Shown here: positions 56,913 to 64,000 of the stretch, in pieces
Position numbering within the stretch: position 1 is the first letter of the stretch
Layout of the letters: each line of letters opens with the position of its first letter
Assembly (NCBI RefSeq): GCF_000512585.2
Contig: NC_089244.1
Location: 1,612,001-1,676,000, forward strand
Reading direction: 5' to 3'
From: Kwoniella bestiolae CBS 10118
Lineage: Eukaryota; Basidiomycota; Tremellomycetes; Tremellales; Cryptococcaceae
Length of the DNA: 64,000 bases
Program-made: the position numbers and the translations under genes
The notes under the pieces: model-generated
Told to the model about the DNA's origin: nothing
Database searches by the model: none
What the model saw: only the letters and a program-made list of their open reading frames with translations

Positions 56913-57317
56913 GGTTGATGGTTGATAGTTGATGGTTGATAGTCAAACGAATACTAACAGCAATCACAACCTGATATATGAGACAAAATCACAGGAACGA
57001 TCGGTTCCTCCACGTGTATCAGGGTGGTCTCCGCCGGAATCAAAGGGATGTCTGACGTCAGGTGGTGGTTGATGATCTGGTAATCTTAAAAGCAGACGAC
57101 GACGACGACATGGACGACGAGGTCAAGGAAGAGGTAAGATGTGGGGGGGTTGCCGTAAACAGTCAGACATCTCGACTGATTACACATATATATATATACC
57201 CAATCTATCCAGTCTATCGTAATACCTCATTCCCAATCACCGTCATACTCGTACTCGTACTCGTAGTCACAGATTCAAATTTGTTATATCCACATTCTTC
57301 GTTCTTCGGTTTTCGAT
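56913..57317. promoter_or_regulatory. Divergent promoter with AT dinucleotide tract
   Basis: Between the tail-anchored gene and the GH15 gene. It holds a (TA) tract at 57184-57198 and a TACTCG hexamer repeat at about 57246-57266. A GAC repeat near 57093-57120 may be leader sequence. Confidence 0.5.
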
Positions 57318-60300
57318 ATGCCTCCTCCAACTCATTATCAACAACAAGCCAACAACGCCATATACGAAGCTATGGATCATCCAAAGGAGGACTGTGACGG
57401 TGCTGGTGCGCCTATAAGGGGTATCCAGGTGAGTTATAACCTGTACTCGTCCTGCCCAGGTAGATCAGATTGCTGACCCTTCTCTTCCATCCTTAGGACC
57501 ATGCGTTGATTGGGAATCTTAGAGTGAGCAAAAATCAAATCTGACTAGGACAAGGGTGCTCATCCGGTTACTTTGCTTGACAGACCGCCGCTCTTGTCAG
57601 TTTGGACGGTTCCATCGAATCTATGTGTATACCTTACTTTGATTCTCCCAGGTGAGCACCTTTCTGCTTCAACCTCAGATCTGCATAACTTATAAGCTCG
57701 TTGTAGTGTCTTCGCGAGATTGGTGGACGCAAATAAAGGAGGCCACTTCTCCATCACCCCGTAAGTAACCTTCAATCGAATCAGAATCAGATTGATAGTA
57801 CTGCTACTAACGATATTCGGTTGTCCCGCAGAACATGGCCCTTCAAACCGTACGTACCGATCTATCACTCTCGTACCATCCCGAAACACATGAGCTAATC
57901 TAACCTTGTACAGCAAACAAGCATACGCCCCCAACTCCAACGTCCTCGTCACCAAGTTCCTCTCCGAGGAAGGGGTAGGAGTGATGACTGATCTACTCGT
58001 ACCCAAAGGAGCCAACTTGACAGGATCACAAAGCCGTTCGTTCTTACCCTGGTTGATAAGGAAGGTTGAGAGTATCAGAGGGAAAGTACCTTTTAGGATG
58101 GAATGTGCACCTGCGTTCAACTATTGTAGGGATAAGCATACCACTGAGGTGAGTGTACCTACATGTCTATCCTCTAGCCGGACACTACCACTCATCTCTA
58201 TGGTTTCATTGCTAATCATAAAGCACATTGACTGACACCTTTCCATGTGGTATTCAGCTCGTAGACGACGACTCCGTCCCCTCAGAGACCGAACACACCC
58301 ACAAAGGTCTCTTCACCTCTCCCTCGCTCACATTAGACCTTCGATACCTCACCAACTCGACCGACCAATGCGTCTCCGACCCATCTATCAAACTTAAGGT
58401 CGAGGAATTGGAGAATCGAAAATTGTTGGGTCCAGCTATAACATCGAATTTCGAGTTGGAAGAAGGACAATGTGTCTACTTCGTGTTGAGGGAATGTGGG
58501 GATTTCAGTTATTCGAATGCCGAACATGAGAGGATCGCCAATCCCAATCCTCAGAGAGCTCAGTCGGTTGGGATCCCGCTGGAAACTATGTTATCGGCTG
58601 CTAGTAAATTGAGACCAAAGGAGAATCCCATGTTGACTTTGGTGAGTGATGTTGCCCATCGGCCACTAGGACTTGTATTGACTTTTGCACTTCGCTTAGT
58701 CCCTCCTTAAAGCTCTTGTTCGAGATACCAACTCGTATTGGCAGAACTGGATCAACAGAAGTAAATATAAGGGGAGATGGAGAGAAGCTGTACATCGATC
58801 AGCCTTGGTACTGTGAGTACATGGGTAAATAGACAATAAAAGGTGTCCTGATGTACTGATGTCGGAGTAACCCTCAGTAAAATGCTAGTTTTTGAAGAAA
58901 CCGGAGCTATCGTAGCTGCTCCGACATTCTCCTTACCGGAGTTTTTGGGTGGACAGAGGAATTGGTAAGCTCACTTGATCGCGCTTTGGACAATATCGAC
59001 TTGTCTGACTCTTCGACCCCTTTGGTGTTTAGGGATTACCGATTCACCTGGGTCAGAGACACTTCGTTCACTTTATATGCTTTGATACGATTAGGATTCA
59101 CCGAAGAGTGAGTCGCCTATCTTCCACATGGCTACTCAGGCCTATATACTTGGCTGATGTTGATTCTGGACTCTAGAGCAAACGCATATGTCGATTTCAT
59201 CTTATCCCGACTGAGGGACAGGAACTCGGATGGGTCGTTACAGATGTGAGTAACCAGCTGTCTGTCGAACACCAGGACCTGGAATGATGTTGACTGGATG
59301 TTTTCAGCGTGTATACCATTCACGGTGGCAAGGTCAGCTTTTCGATCGGACTAATGGGAACGCCGACATAAACTGACTCTGTATTCGTAGGATCTCGAGG
59401 AGATCGAATTAGACCATTTGGAAGGACACAGAGGATCTAAACCTGTTAGAATAGGCAATGGAGCAGCTGACCACCTACAATTGGTCAGTCTGGCCGGCAT
59501 TCTTTCATTCGATTCCCATCATGCTGATATGGATGCTGATATATCGGATTTGGTGATGTAGGATATTTACGGCGAATTGATGGATTGCATCTACCTTGCT
59601 CAGAAGTACAGTAAACCGTTGGTAAGTCAACTCAATTCCTCGTGGACAGAACTTATGACTAATGATTTTTCGTGTACAATGTAGAGCTGGGAATCATGGG
59701 TTGCTATTCGACAAGTCGTAGATTACGTTTGCACCCAAGTTGACGTGCCCGATCTATCCATCTGGTAAGTGGCTTCTTACATCCACAAACAGCATTGAGA
59801 GTGGATCGTACTGAATATATGGAATATAGGGAGGTGCGAGGGAAAACGAAGCATTTCCTCTATTCCAAAGTGATGTTATGGTGAGTCTGCCTTGATGTGG
59901 ACACGGCGCAATAAGGCGACTATGCTGAACCATTCATCGATTGCATAGGGTTGCCATCGATCGAGGATTGAGATTGGCGGAGAAACGATGTCTACCTTGT
60001 CCAAATAGATACAAGTGGATCGAAGCTAGGGATAAGATCTATGAAGATGTAATGACCCATGGATGGAAGTGAGTGCCTGGTTCATTCTATATCACATCAC
60101 GTGTATTGACGTCTTCATTTGTTACGATCAGCGAGAAGAAAGGGTTCTTCAGTCAGAGTTACGAGGATAAAGATTCGCTCGATTCTGCTGTTTGTGAGTG
60201 CTCGCTTCCAACCATGGAGATATACAGAGGCTGATTTGCTGGATCACTATGACAGTGATCATGCCCCTCGTGAGTGCTATACTGATCATTCAGCTCTATC

Positions 60301-61026
60301 GTGCGGGGGAGCTAATGGCTGACATTACATTTTTAGGTGTTCTTTATGTCTGCTGCCGATCCAAGATTCACCAAGACTTTGGAGAATATTCTGAAAACGT
60401 GAGTCCATCTATATCTCTATGCCTCCGGTCCTTTCGAATATTTATCTGGCAGTGTGTGACTGTGGATCAAGCTGATATCTTGTCTTGACCCAGACCCGAG
60501 AAAGGAGGTCTGACAGCTAATAACTCTGTATATCGATATAACGCTGCGATCTCGGATGACGGTGTGGGAGGGGAGGAAGGTGCATTCTCGTTGTGTACCC
60601 TTTGGTGTGTGGAGGCTTTGACTAGGGCCGGGGTTTATCATAAGCCGTATTTGGAGAAAGCGTGAGTCCTCTGTCATTTGCTCAGGCCATTCAAGTCCAA
60701 TACATACCTCGGATCGCCTTCCCTCGGCTAAATGCATCATCGCCCTCGTCAATATCGCTTTGCTGACCTATCTTGACACATAATCAGCGTAAACATGTTT
60801 ATGGACTTCTTGGGATACGGTAATCACGTAGAGCTCTATTCCGAAGAAATAAGTCCAGGTGGTGAAGGATTAGGAGTAAGTGCAACTCATGCTTCACAGT
60901 CAAAAATCTCCCGTGCTGATGAAATCTTGTGTGCAGAACACCCCCCAAGCGTTCTCGCATGTCACGTTGATTTCCGCGGCTTTCAACCTTGATCGAGCGC
61001 TCAGTGGAGGAACGATGGCTCCTTGA
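57318..61026 (+). CDS. GH15 family glucoamylase/trehalase-like hydrolase
   Basis: Cytosolic-type glycoside hydrolase of the GH15 class (COG3387), found in bacteria and basidiomycetes; probable substrate an alpha-glucoside such as trehalose or maltodextrin. About 17 introns, all short. Start ATG 57318 (MPPPTHYQQQANNAIYEA). N-terminal beta-sandwich domain: DHALIGNLRTAALVSLDGSI, MCIPYFDSPSVFARLVDANK. Catalytic (alpha/alpha)6 barrel: SALVLKMLVFEETGAIVAAP, GGQRNWDYRFTWVRDTSFTL, YALIRLGFTEEANAYVDFIL, VRIGNGAADHLQLDIYGELM, and ending EEISPGGEGLGNTPQAFSH with LISAAFNLDRALSGG. The NWDYRFTWVRD and GEGLGNTPQAFSH motifs are diagnostic, the latter carrying a catalytic Glu. No signal peptide, unlike secreted fungal glucoamylases, so an intracellular role is likely. 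Confidence 0.92.
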
Positions 61027-61341
61027 TTGAGGATACATAGCTTGATGATGAGAAGGGGAGTGAATAAGAAAAGAAGGACTTTGTGATATATATGAAGTAT
61101 AGTAGGGCAAGATCGAATGGGAATGTAGTTAATTATATTGACTAATTGACTTGAGAGATATGCTATGAAGTCAAAGAGAGAAACTACCACCTTCTAAAAA
61201 TTCTTAAATGAAATGAACGACACTGGTTTCCCATCTTGCAGCTACCGTCAGACCCCGACCTTCAGACTTCAGACCGAAGGCACCAGACCTCATCAACCCT
61301 TGATGATGCTGGCTAACACAGTAACGTCAAGCCACCCCAAC
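61027..61341. other. Convergent 3' region
   Basis: 315 bases between the GH15 stop and the minus-strand gene's stop; no coding signal. Confidence 0.4.
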
Positions 61342-62328
61342 TCAGTCAAATAACAAATCCGAATGCCTAGGGACCATACCATAGTCCCCTTCTTCCCACC
61401 CCAAGTCAGGTCTAGTACAGCAGCTCAACTTAGTATCCCAAACACACCTCAACCTCTTGCCCAACCTCCTCACACGTCTTTTTGAGCAACGATCTTTACG
61501 AGTCCCCATCGAGGAAATGGTGGAAGGGGAGGAGGCAAGTAATCCGCTTAGTTTTGTGACTTGATCTTCATCCCCTCCTGCCGAGATGACACCCTCCCCA
61601 CATACAGAGGCGGATCCACTACTTGAGGAAGATGGGTCGCCTGGCGATCCCAAGTCCTCGTCGAGAAGTATCAGCCCAGTCATTTCTTGCCATGTTCGCG
61701 GATCCAACTGCACCAGCTTCACTTGGTCTTCGGGATCGGGATTGGCGAGGGAGATACGGTCGAATAAAGCTTTTTCTGTATCTTGGTAGGTGTCTAGGGT
61801 GTTTGGTGGGGATTTGAGCATCTCGCTGAACCACGCCGTATCGGAGCGAAGAAGGTGGGTCAGTTGATTATCTAACTGATGGACCTGTTGAGCGACATCT
61901 GCGCTGGCCTGGCTCTGGCTCTTGCGCATGAGCATGAGCATGGGATGTGTGCCATTAGATGGGATGGCGGTTACGGTGTATCGCTCGAGCCGCTTTTCAA
62001 GGGGGTAGTACCTTGCTGTACTGTATATCCTCCCATGTACCGTGTTCGGGATATCTCTGTCGTTAGAAGATGTGGGGCATTCTAGGGTGGTTACGAACGA
62101 TACATCTGAACTGGATTGGGAAAGGGGACGGGGGGAATCTGGTCCACTGATAGTACGTATGTCTTGAAATTCCACTTTGTCCTCTGGACGGGGGTCTGGA
62201 ATTCCGAAAGGATTGAGAGGTCGGTATCGGATGGGATAGGATAATTTGGATTGATATTGGGTGATCTCGACATCGTGTGTGTGTGGATGGTGGGTGAATT
62301 GCTGGATTGTTAGGTGAGAGTTTGTCAT
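61342..62328 (-). CDS. Unrecognised single-exon protein, 328 aa
   Basis: Uninterrupted frame from ATG 62328 (MTNSHLTIQQFTHHPHTHDV) to TGA 61342. It is hydrophilic, with a His-rich N-terminus, a Ser/Thr/Asp-rich middle (DEDLGSPGDPSSSSSGSASV) and a basic, Cys-containing C-terminus (KRRVRRLGKRLRCVWDTKLS then CCTRPDLGWEEGDYG). A central part, LDNQLTHLLRSDTAWFSEML, may form a helix. No signal peptide or membrane segment; no family recognised. The acidic, Ser-rich linker followed by a basic patch would fit a nuclear or regulatory protein, but this is a guess. Confidence 0.6.
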   Translation of the reverse strand: MTNSHLTIQQFTHHPHTHDVEITQYQSKLSYPIRYRPLNPFGIPDPRPEDKVEFQDIRTISGPDSPRPLSQSSSDVSFVTTLECPTSSNDRDIPNTVHGRIYSTARYYPLEKRLERYTVTAIPSNGTHPMLMLMRKSQSQASADVAQQVHQLDNQLTHLLRSDTAWFSEMLKSPPNTLDTYQDTEKALFDRISLANPDPEDQVKLVQLDPRTWQEMTGLILLDEDLGSPGDPSSSSSGSASVCGEGVISAGGDEDQVTKLSGLLASSPSTISSMGTRKDRCSKRRVRRLGKRLRCVWDTKLSCCTRPDLGWEEGDYGMVPRHSDLLFD

Positions 62329-63702
62329 TGGGCTAGGCTTTGGGTTTGGTGAAATACTATGGAAGAGAAGAAACTTGTTTATCGAAACGCGGGATGAAGT
62401 CGAGATATTTTATTGGTCTGTGTGAAAAGGGTTGAATCAGACTGTTTATGGGATATCTATCTAGTGTAAAGAATATGGGACGAACCAAGAGAGTATCGAT
62501 GATGCTCGTTTCTCATTTTCATCTTCACCAATGAGAGGCAATCTTATATAACAATTGATCCCTGGGGTAGGTAAGTGAGATCCGGAACGACTTTGTCATC
62601 ATCTTCCACTGCTCCCTTCAGGTCGACCTTCGAGAAGCTCTACAAAAGATCTGGAGGTAGACCGAGCACCCAAAGGAGTGATGGAATTCCGTAGGTACAT
62701 TAGATGGCCTTGGTCCGGGAAGTTCGGGTTTGGTGGTTCATCATTTGGTAATCCTGTCTCTGAAGCGCAATTATAGTGTGTATACCTTCATTCGGAATGT
62801 ATACTATACCTGTTCGAATATCAGTAAGATGGACCGATGTCGGATCTTGAGGAAGGGAAGCGAGAATAGCGGATTGTCTCTCTTTCCGAGATTGACAGAA
62901 GCCCATGCCTGGATATATCCTTATGAATATATGGACATCGATTATTCCATCATTGAACAGATCATTTGCATCCACGATGCTCTTCAGCAATTCAAGATGC
63001 TACCTCATCGGTGTTCCAGTCACAGTGCCACACGTCTACGCTCTGAGCCAAATCGTGGCGTCGGCAGACCCCACCAGCTATCCTGTTGACGTCGAGATGA
63101 GATCAGATTACCGAACGCGTCTAACCATGGCCATTTATCTCCATGCTGGGATCAGACCAGACCAGACCCAATTATCCTAATCTCATGCAGTTCGCAAGAC
63201 GATTCTGAAATCGAATAAAGAGGAACTGATATTTTCCTAGATAGATAGTTACGTAATAAACCGTCCACGCGTTTTTGGGTGTTTGGTGAAAGACGTCTGT
63301 CTCCTGACAATGTACCAATCCACTCTGTCATTTCTCTTATGTATGCGTACTCAGATATACAGCATATAAGACCATCTCGCCCGTTACGAAGACATCATCG
63401 ACATTCTGCTCCGTTTCACCGGGGAAAAAGCGATATTGGAGTCAGCCAGAAACTCCGCAAGCGAAGTGTTCAGTTTACGCCAGCTTCAGCAGGCAGAGTT
63501 GGAGTTTCTTAGCATTAGATGGTGGATCGTTTAGAATAGGATACACGGTCAGGTATACTGCTTGAATAGTGAGTGACAAGATCGTACAATCCTCTTAGAT
63601 ATGGTAATAACATTTGCGAAGTTGGACGGATCATATTCTTCCAAGTTCAATCAGCCTGTTCATCGACTTCTCCAACATCAATCCCCTTCCATCACCTTCA
63701 CC
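62329..63702. other. Spacer before the right-edge gene
   Basis: 1.4 kb with short frames only. The longest with an ATG (62905-63180, 91 codons, plus strand) shows no motif, no paralogue and no splice partner. Promoter of the minus-strand gene lies at 62329-62600. Confidence 0.4.
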
Positions 63703-64000
63703 ATGCCCTCCTCAATACCCAGGATGATCCTCGCTCCCATCCTGCATCTCCTCCGAGTCTCCATCCCCGTCTCAGGCTCCAAACCCTCACTCATAACCAC
63801 CATCTACCTCGCCCTCATCGCCTCCCTCCAACGACTCGACCTCTCCCGCGACCCCAAGAAAACACTCCACAAACTATCCAAACACAAATTCACCATAATG
63901 AACACCCTCCCCCTCCTCTTCATGACCCTCTGTGCCCTCCACTCATTATGGATAATGCACTCCCTCTTACTCAAGCTGCTCATCCCCCTGGCGTACATCA
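63703..64000 (+). CDS. Membrane-protein gene, partial, runs off the right edge
   Basis: An open frame from ATG 63703 (MPSSIPRMILAPILHLLRVS) with no stop before 64000, so only the first 99 codons are seen. Two or three hydrophobic segments are apparent: SLITTIYLALIASL, FTIMNTLPLLFMTLCALHSL and LLLKLLIPLAYI. A basic stretch LDLSRDPKKTLHKLSKHK separates the first two. The third position of codons is almost always C or T, in line with strongly expressed coding sequence here. Identity unknown. Confidence 0.65.
   Translation, partial: MPSSIPRMILAPILHLLRVSIPVSGSKPSLITTIYLALIASLQRLDLSRDPKKTLHKLSKHKFTIMNTLPLLFMTLCALHSLWIMHSLLLKLLIPLAYI

Overview
The window looks like a chromosome segment of a basidiomycete yeast of the Tremellales, in the Kwoniella/Cryptococcus range. 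Conserved genes are broken by many short introns (about 45-120 bp) with GT(A/G)AGT donors and CTRAY-like branch points, intergenic spaces are short, promoters and leaders are pyrimidine rich, and a tRNA gene carries a small intron. There are no prokaryotic features. Exon borders were traced by eye from reading frames, splice signals and family similarity. The genus is inference.

Layout. 1.5-7.7 kb: a nucleotide-sugar transporter of the UDP-galactose type (+), an unrecognised gene (-), a small hydrophilic stress-type protein (+) and a small basic, possibly mitochondrial protein (-). 7.7-13.8 kb: a long gene-poor leader, then a membrane-anchored GH5 exo-1,3-beta-glucanase (+). 13.8-22.3 kb: an accessory island with almost no conserved genes, a TATA-driven orphan (-), and two diverged paralogous, apparently intronless genes A and B (+); A is interrupted by one in-frame TGA sitting in a near-perfect 54-nt hairpin arm. 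22.3-25 kb: an intron-containing tRNA-Val(AAC) and the U1 snRNP factor LUC7. 25.2-37.1 kb: SelO/Fmp40 pseudokinase-like AMPylase (-), deoxyhypusine hydroxylase (+), PLAA/Doa1 ubiquitin receptor (-), a UBA-C2H2-UBX protein (+) and a short-chain dehydrogenase (+).

37.1-43.0 kb: a diverged 168-bp tandem duplication followed by four consecutive same-strand genes for small secreted proteins. All four share a signal peptide, an (L/M)SNAxRxARGLPLxxP block and a phase-1 intron just after it. Three are short and end in a dibasic or tribasic site followed by a 4-9 residue tail, as a Kex2-processed peptide precursor would. The fourth keeps a long C-terminal domain. This is the best candidate for an undescribed system. 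43.3-64 kb: a small orphan (-), alanine-glyoxylate aminotransferase with a mitochondrial presequence (-), a large two-HKD phospholipase D-like protein (-), a PHO89-type Na+/phosphate symporter (-), a tail-anchored coiled-coil protein (-), a GH15 glucoamylase/trehalase-like enzyme (+), an unrecognised single-exon gene (-) and the start of a membrane-protein gene running off the right edge (+).

Working links: two Cdc48/p97 cofactors (PLAA and the UBX protein) are divergent from one 335-bp promoter; SelO and DOHH share another. The glucanase, transporter and secreted-peptide genes all concern the cell surface or secretion. Otherwise the genes look like independent housekeeping units.
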